A stretch of 64,000 bases of DNA. Source: Pisolithus tinctorius. Its lineage: Eukaryota > Basidiomycota > Agaricomycetes > Boletales > Pisolithaceae. The notes under the pieces are model-generated. The model worked only from the letters and a program-made list of their open reading frames with translations, searched no databases and was not told where the DNA came from. This document shows positions 41,384 through 53,559 of this stretch, in pieces; within the stretch, counting starts at the first letter, position 1; every line of letters starts with the position of its first letter. The position numbers were made by a program, and so were the translations under genes. The DNA lies in contig JANFAH010000017.1 in the NCBI GenBank assembly GCA_024663395.1, positions 682,001 through 746,000 on the forward strand. Reading direction: 5' to 3'.

Positions 41384-43082
41384 ATGTTCGGGAGAACCGA
41401 TCACTTTTTGTATTATAGAGGCTGTGCGGCCTCTCTCTTTTACGCTCCAGTGTCACTGTGCCCGTTATACTCTTCCTTCTCGAGCTCCGTCGCCACCACG
41501 ACACATCTTGTACCACGTCGCCCCCCCTCTATCATAGCGAATTCTCATAAAGACCTGTTTGAGTACACGTCAGGGAACTGGGTGTAAGTCTCATACATAT
41601 TTTTCTATAGCGTACATCTCTGACCCGTAATATAACTTAATGATGCTCTTCGCCACAAAGAGCGGAGGCTAGCTTTCGACGTTGACGGGCTATATCGACT
41701 TGCAGCGGAGTCCGTTAATTAAGGTCCTGCTAATGTCATCGACTTGTCGAAGCTCGCTGAGGGCGGGTTTAACCGTACTTTCCTCGTCACCCTACGCGAT
41801 AATTTCCAAATAGTCGTCCGTATTCCGTACCCCATCACCGCACCTAAATTCTACGCTGTCGCCAGCGAACTTGCCACTCTAGAGTTCCTGCGTTCCTCTG
41901 GGTTGCCAGTTCCCAGTACATATGGTAACTCGCCCGACTCAGACAACGCCGCTGAAACCGAGTACATCTTCATGGAGTTCGTTCGAGGCTCCAAACTCAG
42001 CGACGTCTGGCCTAGACGACCAGGAAGTCATCTCCGTCGTCCGCCAGCTTACTCAACTCGAGTCAGTTATGATGTCACTGTCTTTCCCGGCTGACGGGAG
42101 CTTGTACTTTACCAAAGACTTGGAGAAGGTTGCCATGGGGGCGGGCATACCGATGGAGGATGGACGTTTCTGCATCGGTCCAGATACAAGACTACCTCTC
42201 TTGTACTGGAGAAGGTCAAAGTTCGACGTGAATCAGGGACCCTGTATGCCGTTTTCTGCCTTTCCATTATTACGCCCTTGAACAAATCGATAACTATAGA
42301 CTTTAGTGCCAAAGCAGCTGTCGTAGCAGGAGCCCGCAAGGAACTTGCTTACCTGAAGAAATTCGGTCAACCGCTCTTGCCGTTCTGGCGCGAAAGGAGG
42401 GCTGGTTATGAGTACCAGGAGCAGTCGCCGTCGGCCCATATCGAGAACTTGAATCTTTATCTCCTCATCGCGTCGTCACTCGTCCCTAGGGACCCCGCTC
42501 TCAGTCGTTTCTGCATCCGTCATCCAGACCTCCAGCAGAGCAATGTCGTCGTGTCGAGGTCGCCCGGATCTGACTGTCAAGTCGTCGGCCTACTCGACTG
42601 GCAACATGCCTCCATCCTGCCCACGTTTCTCCTTGCCGGCGTCCCCCAGTGCCTCCATAACTATCACGAGCACAGAGGAGTGCAACAAGCTCCACTATGC
42701 TACCTTCATCGACTCCATATATGCGCTCCGCAGCCGTCTCTTCCAGCACGCTGGTAGCCCCTGGGAGGGCGAGACTTTCGAGCTAAAGCTTGTGCTCATA
42801 CAAGCAACGGAGAGGGGGAACGCGCTTATGGGAGGACGCATGCCGTGTCCAGTCGAGTTCGACGCTGAGGATGTACGCGAGATGAGGAAGCTGAATGAAG
42901 TACAGGCAACAGCAGACAGGTTTTTTGAGATGTGGCAGAACATGGTCGGCCTCGGGGAGGAGGGCTGGGTGCTGACTGAAGACTACGAGGATACCGTGGC
43001 GTTCTTCGAAAAGGAGGAGGAGGCATTGGCGGGTACCAGATCAGCGGAGCAACGGGCGAAGATCATAGATCATTGGCCCTGA
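41384..43082 (+). pseudogene. Broken AIM9-like mitochondrial phosphotransferase gene
   Basis: The parts match fungal AIM9/FMP29-like proteins of the aminoglycoside-phosphotransferase (APH) fold. There is a presequence-like N terminus (ATG 41384), DLFEYTSGNW, RRLAFDVDGLYRLAAESVN, KLAEGGFNRTFLVTLRD, IFMEFVRGSKLSDVW, FPADGSLYFTKDL, CIGPDTRLPLLYW, GARKELAYLKKFGQPLLPF, the catalytic IRHPDLQQSN and LLDWQH, and YALRSRLFQHAGSPWEGE. They cannot be joined: an in-frame TAA lies at 41720-41722, frame changes near 42012 and 42275, and about 50 codons are missing with another frame change near 42660-42685. None has splice signals. The catalytic residues themselves are intact. The gene is dead, or the assembly is faulty here. 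Confidence 0.8.
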
Positions 43083-43129
43083 GACGACATGGACGAAGAG
43101 AAGTATATGTAACGAGTTGAGCTAGATAT

Positions 43130-44000
43130 TCCGCGGTAGTGTGTCAGTGTCTATTGGCCCGGTCGCCGACGCCTGCCCCGCCGTTGCCTTCCACCACGAC
43201 GATGACAGGGAAATCGCCTTTTTATTTATTTATTGCTAAACTTATGAACGGCTCGAAAGTGGAGGGCGAGTGGATTTTGTGTACCAACGTGGCTTGCAAG
43301 ATGAAAGCCCAAGACTTTATACCAGGCTTTACGAAGTACGATTTCACATTGATCTACAACTTTGGCGTCATCTAATCTGGAGTTTTCGCATTGCGGACAT
43401 AGCAAAGGTCACTCTGGCGGGCAAAACTACTTTGCATAAATGACCTTGGGTTCTGGGCTCGTTACAAGTTCCAAATCAATGTCATGGGCTAGGCCGTCCC
43501 GCCATACATGGCATGGACCATGATGTGATCCTCGTTCAATCACCCTCGCAACCGGTTGGCTAACCGAGAGGAATGCCAACCATTGCCTTCGAACATCATC
43601 AACAAGAAATGCTAATGAATTCTTTGGCCTACGAACTCGTTCTCCCCCTCACTTCAACAGATACGAAGATGAGTGATCATATATCATACACGTCATGCAC
43701 ATCCTGGCCTGGCAAACCTGAGCGATCCAATTCCACGTACCTGCTCCTGATGAGCAAGAGCATTGATGCGGGTTGAAACGTTGAATGTTAATGCGCCAAT
43801 TCATGACCCGACATCGCTGTCACGTTCGGGTTTACAGTAACAAGGTCAATGAGGAAGCAGAACGCAATGAAGTGAATGGCAGGTACATTTTCATCCGCAC
43901 TGGTAGCACCTATGTACTACATCAATACGGACGTCACGCGTCGTGTTTTGCATTTCATTTACCGTTAGCTGACTTGGGCTTCGTTGGTTAGAGAGAGCCC
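43130..44000 (+). other. Left part of duplicated unit, copy 1 (unknown relic frames)
   Basis: This stretch recurs at 53750-54540. Two open frames are shared: EGEWILCTNVACKMK (43250-43375; copy 2 EGEWILYVNLTYKME) and HVRVYSNKVNEEAERNEVNG (43800-43935; copy 2 HVRVHGNKIDEEVERNEVSG). I do not recognise a family, and no start-to-stop gene can be built. Copy 1 lacks about 770 bp that copy 2 has between 54533 and 55303. Confidence 0.55.
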
Positions 44001-44067
44001 AATTATTTTCGAACCCTCAGCAAAAGACGTGATAGGTATGTTTTAGTGATTGTTAGATTGCCCGCAT

Positions 44068-44255
44068 CGACCCCGTAGGAAAAGTAACTTCCGGTATCCC
44101 GTCTCCCGCACTCAACGAAAATATTGCCATGGACTATGTACTGTCTGGATGGCACAAGAAAGGCACAGAAGTGGAAGTCGACGTCTAAAACAAACTGCGC
44201 ATGGCAGTTGTAACGCCAATGCCATTTATCACACCGAATTATTGGAGGGGCCGAC
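44068..44255 (+). pseudogene. Relic of glycine cleavage T-protein, C-terminal part (copy 1)
   Basis: Frame pieces read VTSGIPSPTLNENIAMDYV, SGWHKKGTEVEVDV-stop-NKLRMAVVTPMPFITPNYW. This is the C-terminal barrel of aminomethyltransferase (GcvT), the folate-dependent T subunit of the mitochondrial glycine cleavage system. A TAA replaces the CGA or similar codon before NKL (GTCTAAAAC versus GTCCGAAAC in copy 2). Everything upstream has been lost in this copy. Confidence 0.75.
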
Positions 44256-44275
44256 AACTCATGCGAAAAAGTGAG

Positions 44276-44694
44276 TACTTTTCATGTCCCAGGCAAGCCG
44301 TAACTAGCTTTTACTTAATAGCTTGTTTCCATCGTTCTTGTAATATCACGGATGTAATTCTGCCGTTTTCATCTAATCTCATTGTTTCGCCCAGAATTTG
44401 ATTCGAAAACTCTTAGCGCACAACTTTCGTGATGATCTCTCGCCGAAACTTCGTTGATACTTCATGCGACGGCAAGCAGTATATGGTCTTGCCAAGGGGA
44501 CTGAAGAGCAGATCTTCGGTACTCTGCACACCATTTGGCTTAACGGTTAAATGCCGGACCTCCGACGTAACTTGTTTTTTTGTTTTCACCTCAGCGCGCC
44601 CGTTGACTACTAGGATTCGGACGTACATGCATTTCGAGTTGGTGCCAACTGGGTACATCGGTACAGTTAGGGGTGGACCTCAAGGGCGTCTGTT
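44276..44694. other. Duplicated intergenic stretch, copy 1
   Basis: This piece lies between the GcvT relic and the end of BTB copy 1, and recurs at 55640-56090. Open frames on both strands are short and not conserved as proteins between the two copies. Confidence 0.45.
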
Positions 44695-45536
44695 CTATGG
44701 ACGACCAAAGGCAACACGTATTTGATCAGAGAAGTCGATATCTCCTACACGACTGTGTTCAGAACTGCCGGCCACAGGGAAAATGTGCTGATCCTCACCT
44801 TGATTAACTTCAGGCCTATTCCCAGCCCTCTTCCCTCGGCCTGAGTTGACCTTTTGCATTGCAAGTCTCTCCCGAATACACGCAAGCGTGAAGCCGATTT
44901 CCAAGCCGATTTGGACCGCTTCTTCCATGGTTATTGGTTCACGCCTTTTGACCAACTCGTTAAGGGCAGGCAAGAACCACTCCTCAATCTTATACTTTTT
45001 GGAAAGGACAACCCGATCCACTGCACTAGCTTCTTTCGTCAGTGCGTCTATGGCAGCTTGGCGAGGTTCCTAAAAACTCCATGCAGTCGACAAGCTAAGG
45101 ACGGATTTCCACTGATCTGTGCTAAGCGATAAGTCTGGCAACAAAGTGTGTGTTCTGGAAAAAAAGATGTTTCGTTGCCTTAGTTATGTAGTTTCACCAT
45201 TATCGAGCGATCTTTTGGTAGTTACTGACCTATGGAAGAGTACTTTCAAGAGCTGTTCGAAATCGTTCTTCTCCACGCCTTCAAGTTGGATGGGTTTCTC
45301 ATCGCTCAACCCTTCTACCTCACCACTGTCACCTTGCAGCGAGGAAAACTTGTCACAAAAGAATTTGGACTCTCGCTGGAACGGCTCCCTCGGAACTCTA
45401 AACAGACAATTTTCCACCTGACCACGTTTAGCGTGAATGATATCAAGAGTAGATAAGACCGCACGACACTTACTGAAAACGTGACCGTGTTCACCCAGAA
45501 GTCGAGGTGTCTGGAAGTGTCGGTGTTGCTGGCCAT
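44695..45536 (-). pseudogene. BTB/POZ-domain gene, copy 1
   Basis: Exon 1 (45536-45474) encodes MASNTDTSRHLDFWVNTVTFS. A 56-nt intron leads to exon 2 from 45417, VENCLFRVPREPFQRESKFF to DEKPIQLEGVEKNDFEQLLKV, the BTB fold typical of fungal transcription or ubiquitin adaptors. After another intron the C-terminal helices read QWKSVLSLSTAWSF, stop, then RQAAIDALTKEA, VLSKKYKIEEWFLPALNELV and TMEEAVQIGLEIGFTLACIRERL. The TAG at 45070-45072 lies within the conserved helix, so the gene is probably dead unless spliced around. It is divergent from FunK1 copy A with about 490 bp between start codons. Confidence 0.72.
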
Positions 45537-46025
45537 AGTCTGACTTGTACTGATCATCTGCCGCTCATGAGATATCGATGAAGGCATTCTACACGTGTTA
45601 GCCATGCGAAGCTCAGGATTTCAAAATGCTTCGATCGAGGGAGGTCGCATGGACCGTCTATGATGAGAAAGGGTGCATTGTACAAAGCATTTCGTGACAA
45701 GCACTAGGTCAATGAGACGATCGCGTCGAAGTCGTTAGAGAGCTTGTAGAAGCCTGCAAAAATTCAGTTAAGACTCCATTCCGACGTTACTTGACCACCC
45801 TCGATGTCTTATGGAGAAGAGAGGTGAGCAACGTCGCTTACACACTGTGAAGGTCAAGTGAAGGTACACACCGCACGCAAAGGTTCGGCTCGATGGTCTT
45901 GCCACTAAGCTGAGCTGCAAATTCACTGTCGACGAAGAATTCAAGTAAAGGGCATCGCACGGTGGATTTGCAGTCAACCAAGTTCTACGAGGTTCTTCGC
46001 TACTCTGTCGTTGAAGTCGTTGTCT

Positions 46026-48390
46026 ATGGAGCTCTCCAGATCTGACACCTTCACCAAACCGAAACACACGTCGCTAGCAGGTTACCGTTCGGGAGACCTC
46101 GTTGTTGGTAGGACAGCTATCCTTAATAACCTAGGCGAAATTCCCCAGGTATCACTGGAGTATTTCAAGTCTGCCGTCCTGCCACCCCTTCGTGGGCAGA
46201 TTGACATCGCTAAAATCAAGACTTCGTTGGAGGGTGCTAAGGCTTGGTCCCGACACTCGGGGTGGACTGCAATTAAGGAGCCGAAACTTTCTGGTGTATC
46301 TGAGGAGGAGACATTTGAAACTCTTTCGAAGGGTTTTGACGCAGTTGTACGCGAAGCTGGCAAAGTCGCCAGCACCCCAGCAACCCTAAGATTTTCATCG
46401 CGACCATCGCATTCGCCACTCTCCGACCACTCCAATGCCACTCGCCCGGGTGCGTGCCTACTAATGGTCGAGAAGAAGAATGTTGACTCGCAGGGGGCTA
46501 AGAAGAACAGCGCAGGAAACTCTGATCCAGATTCATGGTACGATATTGCCGTATCATTTGAGTTTAAAAGGGGCAACAGGGCCGCCGAACGTGATGACGT
46601 GGGTGACAATTACACTCTTGTTCCTACACCGCTGATCTAGTATGATAGAATGACAAGAAGGTTATATCAAGTCTGCACCATATTATGTGCAGCGACCCAC
46701 GTCGGCGTGCCACGTTTGGTGTTACCATCGAGAGCACGGAAGTGAGATTTTGGTTCATTTGCCGGGCGGTCACGCTCGTGAGCAAGTCGTTTGATTTCCT
46801 CACCGTTAGTGGTCACGTCGTCGACTTCGTTGTCGTTCATGACTGACCCTTTCAACAGGAGCCAGAACACCTCATCCACCTCTTCTGTGCCCTTGCGTTC
46901 GCAGACGACCACGAGCTCGGATGGGACCCAACAATCCAGAGAGTGTGCGTCGAGGGTAAAAATCAGTATGTCATTACTGTGCGGGCTGATGATGGGCGAA
47001 CCTTGGAATATCAGATCACGAGGGTGATTTCCGATTTCAGTGGCGATGGCATGAGGAGTCGTGGGACTCGGGTTTTCGAAGTGTGTCTCAGGTCTCCGGA
47101 TGGAAATTTGGACACGACACCCCTCGTATTGAAAGATTCATGGAGGGATTGTGACCGGGAGCGAGAGGATAAAATCCTTGAACAAGTATTTGGTGACTTA
47201 CGGAAGCTCAAGGGCGTCGAGGCAGAGGAAGAGGCTAGAAAATATTTTCTCACTGTCATTGACGCAGGGGATGTGATGGTGAATGGGATGATCGATGGCA
47301 CCGCCGGCCTTCTACGCGCGTCCGATCTGCCAGCTGACTGTACTTCATACGCGTTACCTGTCGATGGAATACCGAGGGCGAAACAGACCAAATCCGGTGA
47401 AGGACTCACGCCAGGTTTTCTCGGTCCCACCGAGCATTCGAAAGTCTATCACAGGATCCATTTCCGTCTGGTATTCAAGGAAGTTTGCACGCCTATATAC
47501 GAACTTCAGCACCTCGATACCGTGTTTAAGACGCTACAAGATGTTTATAAAGGTTTGCTGAGTTGTATTTGTGAGCTTTCGCTAGAGGCTTATACGTAAT
47601 TATCAGCTTTGCGGTTTTTGCACAGCGTGGGCTGGGTGCACCGTGACGTCAGCACCGGAAATGCTTTACGGGCGGGAGATGTGGGCAAATTAGCTGACCT
47701 CGAGTATGCAAAACGTATGGACTCCGAAGCCACCCATGATGTCTGTACGGTGAGTAGATGCTTCATTCCTACCGAAGCGCTTCCAGTGATGCGTTCAAGG
47801 GAACACTGGATTTTATGGCCTGCGAGGTCGAAGCTCAAAAATACTTGTTTAAACCGCCCAAAGTTTTATCCATCGACGATTTCCGCAAGGGCAACAAATA
47901 TGTGTTCCCATTTAAGTTTAATCCCCTACACGATATGGAGTCTCTTTGGTGGATACCAACATGGATACTCTATCGCCACGTTGACAACGCGGGTGATCAG
48001 CGATCGGAAGCTCAGAGAAAGTGGTTTGATGAGCTCTTCCCCGGACGACTCAATGCGCGTACGAGTGCATTCTTCGCTGATGTGGACTACAGAGTGCTTC
48101 CGACTTCTTTTCAACCCGCAGCTTTTACCGTCGTTTCTGCCATGCGCCAAGCGCTCAAGATCGCTTACATTGCAAGCGAAAATAGCATGCCGCCAGTATA
48201 TACCGATGCACTTGCAGCACTCCAACGCGTCTTTACCAGCCACCTTGCAGATGCTGTTGAACACTCCAAAGACGTCAGACTTCACACTCCGCGTGTTAAG
48301 CGGTCACATCAGGAAGATCCAATGTTTGAAAGTGGAGACAACAAGCACCCTAAGGTTCGAAGCTTATTCAGATCACTACCCAAATACTAA
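46026..48390 (+). CDS. FunK1-type protein kinase, copy A
   Basis: Exons 46026-46598, 46661-46804, 46859-47552, 47607-47749 and 47800-48390 keep one frame, giving 714 residues. The introns are 50-62 nt. The N-terminal FunK1 region includes SWYDIAVSFEFKR, VISSLHHIMCSDPRRRATFG and ELGWDPTIQRV. The kinase core has PLVLKDSWRD (ATP lysine), FLHSVGWVHRDVSTGNALR (catalytic loop), KLADLEYAKRM (DLE in place of DFG) and FNPLHDMESLWWIPTWI, the family hallmark. FunK1 kinases are a fungal family of unknown substrate. A further 5' exon is likely: an upstream conserved frame (CKNSVKTPFRRYLTTLDV) ends at a GTGAGC donor but is cut by a TAG at 45705 in this copy. The start given is therefore tentative. Confidence 0.8.
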
Positions 48391-48492
48391 CATGGGATGT
48401 CTTACTAGCTGGAGTGATGTGGAGCAGCATTCAGATGTCGATCATCGATGTCACCTTGTCACCGCTTGAACTGTAAATAAATGTTTTCTGTA

Positions 48493-50640
48493 CTACGTAG
48501 TACGAACCATCCAAATGGAATACATGTAACATGCCATTATGTCGAACCTCAGAACAGTGTAATAACTATTGCATGCATACTCCTGGATGCGTCCTGCTCC
48601 AGGTCTGAAAATTGTTTTTGTCCCCTGAGTTTTTGCCAGAAGGGCTGACTTTTTGGGGTGAACGTCGCAACTAACATGTCGTGCTTGAATCATGGTGAGC
48701 AATATGCAGGGTACATCGTCAGAGGATTGTTGCATAAGGATTGTGAACGTTGCATCGCGCAGGACAACTGTCACGACGAAAAGGCCGCCGATAGGACCAG
48801 CCTTCTTCGCTCGTTCTACGACAGCAGCAGTTTGGTCCTTGCCGATCGCATCAGCTGCGATAGCTTCGATCTGCATGCCCTTTGAACGGAGGTAGTAGAT
48901 GTACAAGTTATCAACCTTCGTGGGACCGCGAGGGCCACGACTTGTCAAGAAGACACGGCGAGCACCGTGATTTGCCATCCATTCAGTGATGCACACGCCA
49001 AGCTCGCTGGAACCTCCGACGAGAATGTAACTCTTGCGGGGATCGAATAGCTGGCCAACAGGGTCGATACGAACCGAGCACAGTGAATCTGGGATGGCGA
49101 CGAGCGAATACGCATCTACGACTTGGGACGACGAATACGAAGAGAACGATGCTAAGTGCAAGCGGAACTTGAAGGGTTGAGAGTATGTGCTTCAAGAAGA
49201 GCAGCGAGAACCGGGGCAAGTAGAACGGGTGACGCGGCAGCGAAGCGGTTGATGTCCGAAACCTGAGTTGAATAGGAGCCCGATGGAATCCGAGACAACT
49301 CGTTTCCTTCAATGTGGATGTACGAGCCGAACACAGAAAGGAGGTCTGCGCCGTGCGCGAACGCCCTCTCCCCACCGGCGTTGAGCACAATATCGAATGC
49401 ACGTATTGAGTTTGAGCGAAGCCAGCCTAGTATGGCGGTGGCGAAATTGTCAATGGCAATAATATCTGACATGGGCACCTCTAAGCTTGACGAGAGCGCA
49501 GCAGTTTCAGCCAACAGTACATAACACTCGACTGCCAAATCGCTTCGCAACTTGGATAGCGCTAAAGCCAGCAGTTGAATTGAGACTGTTAGGTGGCGGT
49601 GAAGTGGCGAGGGCGTTAATTTCAACTTACCTGAGGTAGCGTCGTGGACAAGACAATTGAGCTTGACTTGATAGAATCGCGGACCACCAAACCAATCCAG
49701 GATGCAAGGAAGGAGGCGGTCAAGAAAGCAGCATCTATAGAGCTGACACCAACCGGTAACGAGACAACTGCATCTTGGAGGATGACTACAACGTCCGCAG
49801 GGGACTGAGAGGCAATGGCAACAACCTTCCATTACACATTAGCCAGTCGACAAGGTAAAGACAAGTGAGACATACAAGACCGTCAAGATCGTTACGTGCA
49901 ACACTCGTACCTGTGGACTTGATGCGACCGACAATAGTAAGGCCAGGTTGCGCGGAGACGTTGACATCGGTGCCAAGAGCTTCGACAGCGATTTCGATTT
50001 CGGATAGCCCCAGCGGGGGGAATCTGAAGAGACTGCTCCGGATTCGGTGATCGAAGCCGCAGGGATGACGGCGTCCTTCACCTCTGCTCCGCCGTGGACG
50101 AGCCTGCGAACGAAGACTTCGCCGTCCTTCGTAATCTTCATGTCTTGCTCGAGTAGGAGTTAGTTGCGGCGTAAGTCGTGCTCAGCCTTCTTGCAAGTAT
50201 CGTTGTCCAGCGATTGATCCTCGAACAATACCGAATAGCTCTTTTATTCGGGGGATTTGGCGATGATGCAATCCGAGTTGGCGACGATGTAATCGGATTT
50301 GGAGGGACCGCCGGGGGCCCAAGTCCTTCCTGTGAAGTACGTCCACAGGCCTTTCTTGAGTTCTGCGTCCAAGTCAGGTGCATCACGACTATCCCATCGC
50401 CGAAGAGCATCAATCTTGACAGAAAGGAAAACACCGTTGAAGTCAAATTGTTTGGTATCCATGTTGATGAACATAGCGAGGCCGCACTGCGTGATGCTGT
50501 CGAGAATGCCAGAGTGTATGACGTAGCCGTTTCCGAAGACATCAGGGAATCACTCCGGAACTTCGAGACGAGTAAGGTAGGCCTTTCCGCCCCAGCTGTT
50601 CTCATCGTCAACCTCATACACGACCTATGGCGAGAAAGCG
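48493..50640 (-). pseudogene. Polyketide synthase relic with DH, ER and KR pieces
   Basis: On the minus strand, in correct domain order, three fragments appear. The dehydratase part (about 50610-50270) has FPDVFGNGYVIHSGILDSIT and VFLSVKIDALRRWDS. The enoyl-reductase part (about 50050-49160) has LSEIEIAVEALGTDVN, then AFDIVLNAGGERAFAHGADL and the strand FGSYIHIEG. The ketoreductase part (about 49080-48690) has SYILVGGSSELGVCITEWMA and RRVFLTSRGPRGP. No KS, AT or ACP is present, the ketoreductase ends before its catalytic tyrosine, and a TGA interrupts the dehydratase before FPDVFG. It is a reducing-PKS fragment from secondary metabolism. Its right end meets the start of FunK1 unit B at about 50640. 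Confidence 0.8.
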
Positions 50641-50992
50641 TGCATCGTACAAAGCATTTCGTGTCGAGCACTGGGGCGATGAGACCATCTCGTTGATGTC
50701 GTTAGAGAGCTTGTAGAAGCCTGTAAAACTTCAGTTAAGGCTCCAATCCGAAGGTATCTAACTACCCTCGATGTCTTATGGAGAAGAGAGGTGAGCAATG
50801 TCGCTTACACATTGTGAAGGTCGGGTGAAGGCACACACCGCACGCAAAGGTTCGGCTCGATCATTTTGCCACTAAGCTGAGCTGCAAATTCACTGTCGAC
50901 GAAGAGTTCAAGTAAAGGCCATCGCACGGTGGATTTGCAGTCAACCAAGTTCTACGAGGCTCTTCGTTACTCTGTCGTTGAAGTCGCTGTCT

Positions 50993-53375
50993 ATGGAGCT
51001 TTCCAGATCTGACACATTCACCAAACCGAAACACGCATCGCTAGCAGGTTACCGTTCGGGAGACCTTGCTGTTGGTAGGACAGCTGTCCTTAATGACCTA
51101 GGCGAAATTCCCCAGGTATCCCTGGAGTATTTCAAGTCTGCCATCCTGCCACCCCTTCGTGGACAGATTGACATCGCTAAAATCAAGACTTCGTTGGAGG
51201 GTGCTGAGGCTTGGTCCCGACACTCGGGGTGGACTGCGATTAAGAAGGAGCCAAAACTTTCTGGTGTATCTGAGGAGGAGACATTTGAACCTCTTTCGAA
51301 GGTTTTTGACGCAGTCGTACGCGAGGCTGGCAAAGTCGCCAACACCCCAGCAACCCTAAGATTTTCATCGCAACGTTCGCATTCGCCACTCTCCGACCAC
51401 TCCAATGCTACTCGCCCGGGTGCTTGCCTACTACTAGTCGGGAAGAACAGTGTTGGCTCGCAAGGGGCTAAGAAGAATAACGCCGAGAACTCTGGTCCAG
51501 ATTCATGGTACGATATTGCCGTGTCATTTGAGTTTAAAAAGGGCAACAGGGCCGCTGAGCGTGATGACGTGAGTGACAGTTACAATTTTGCTCCTACACC
51601 GCTGATCTAGTATGATAGAATGACACGAAGGTTATATCGAGTCTGCACCATATTATGTGCAGTGACCCACGTCGGCGTGCCACGTTGGTGTTACCATCGA
51701 GAACACGGAAATGAGATTTTGGTTCACTTGCCGGGCGGTGATGCTCGTGAGCAAGTCGTTTGATTTCCTCACTGTTAGTGGTCACGTCGTCGACTCCATT
51801 GTCGTTCATGACTGACCCTTTCAACAGGAGCCAGAACACCTCATCCACCTCTTCTGTGCCCTTGCGTTCGCAGACGACCACGAGCTCGGATGGGACCCAA
51901 CAATCCAGAGAGTGTGCGTCGAGGGTAAAACTCAATACATCGTTACTGTGCGGGCCGATGATGGGCGAGCCTTGGAATACCAGATCACGAGGGTGATTTC
52001 CGATTTTAGTGGCTATGGCATGAGGGGTCGTGGGACTCGGGTTTTCGAAGTGCGTCTCAAGTCTCCGGATGGAAATTTGGACACGACACCCCTCGTATTG
52101 AAAGATTCGTGGAGGGATTGTGACCGGGAGCGAGAGGATAAAATCCTTGAACAAGTATTTGATGACTTACGGAAGCTCAAGGGCATCGAGGCAGAGGAAG
52201 AGGCTAGAAAATATTTTCTCACTATCATTGATGCAGGGGATGTGATGGTGAATGGGATGATCGATGGCACCGCCAACCTTCTACACGGGTCCGATCTGCC
52301 AGCTGACTGTACTTCGTATGTGCTATCTGTCGATGGAATATTGAAGGCAAAACCGACCTGGTCCAGTGAACGACTCACACCAAGTTTTCCTCGCGTCCCG
52401 GGTGCCACCATGCATTCGAAAATCCATCACAGGATCCATTTCCGTCTGGTATTCAAGGAAGTTTGCACGCCTATATACGAACTTCAGCACCTCGGTACCG
52501 TGTTCAAGACGCTACAAGATGTTTATAAAGGTTTGCTGAGTTGTATTTGTGAGCTTTTGCTAGAGGCTTATATGTAATTATCAGCCTTGCAGTTTTTGCA
52601 CAGCGCGGGCTGGGTGCATCGTGACGTCAGCACCGGAAATGCTTTACGGGCGGGTGAGGTGGGCAAGTTGGCTGACCTCGAGTATGCAAAACGTATGGAC
52701 TTCGACGCCACCCATGATGTCCCTACGGTAAGTAGTTACTTCATTCCCTACCGAAGCCCTTTCAGTGACGCGTACGGTTCAAGGGAACACTGGATTTTAT
52801 GGCCTGCGAGGTCGAAGCCAAAAACTACTTGTTTAAACCGTCCAAAGTTGTACCCATCGACGATTTTAGCGAGGACGACGAAGATAAGTTCCCATTTAAG
52901 TTTAATCCCCTACACGATATGGAGTCTCTTTGGTGGATACCAACATGGATACTCTATCGCCACGTTGACAATGCGGGTGATCAGCGATCGGAAGCTCAGA
53001 GAAAGTGGTTTCAAAAGCTCTTCCCCGGACAACTCAATGCGCGTACGAGTGCATTCCTTGCTGATGTGGACTACAGAGTGCTTCCGACTTCTTTTCAATC
53101 CGCAGCTTTTATCGTCACTTCTGCGATGCGCCAGGTGCTCAAGAGGGCTTACACTGCAAGCGAAAATAGCATGCCGCCAGTATATACCGATGCACTTGCA
53201 GAACTCCAACTCGTCTTTACCAGCTATCTTGCAGCAGCTGCTGAACGCTCCAAACACGTCAGACTTCACACCCCTGGCATTTAGCGGTTAAATCAGGAAG
53301 ATCCGATGTTTGAAAGTCGAGACAACAAGCACCCCAGGGTTCGAAGCTTCTTCAGATCACTACCCCAATACTAAC
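50993..53375 (+). pseudogene. FunK1-type protein kinase, copy B (frameshifted)
   Basis: Exons corresponding to copy A are 50993-51568, 51631-51773, 51828-52530, 52585-52727 and 52784 onward. Exon 2 lacks one T (CACGTTGGTG at about 51685 instead of CACGTTTGGTG), which breaks the frame. A TAG at 53282-53284 replaces the lysine codon near the C terminus, after which QEDPMFESRDNKHPRVRSF is still readable. The catalytic loop FLHSAGWVHRDVSTGN and DLEY are intact. In contrast to copies A and C, the upstream exon here keeps EHWGDETI (TGG at 50672), so each copy is damaged in a different place. Confidence 0.82.
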
Positions 53376-53559
53376 ATGAGATGCCTTACTAGCTGGAGTG
53401 ATGTGGAGAAGCATTCGCATGTCGGTTATCGATGGCAGCTTGTCACTGCTTGAACTGTAAATAAATGTTTCCTGCACTACGTAGTCCGAACCATCCAATT
53501 GGAATACATGCCATTATTCGAACCTCAGAACAGTGTAATAACTGCTGCATGCATATTTG

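Noticed and set aside
42501..43026. Minus-strand open frames opposite the AIM9-like relic
   Set aside because: Antisense shadows of the GC-rich coding strand without domain content.
46082..46609. Minus-strand open frame over FunK1 exon 1, repeated at 51049-51546 and 57532-57933
   Set aside because: It recurs only because the sense exon is duplicated; changes between copies preserve the plus-strand protein better.
48658..48895. Plus-strand open frames over the KR part of the PKS relic
   Set aside because: Antisense of a recognisable ketoreductase segment; no independent support.
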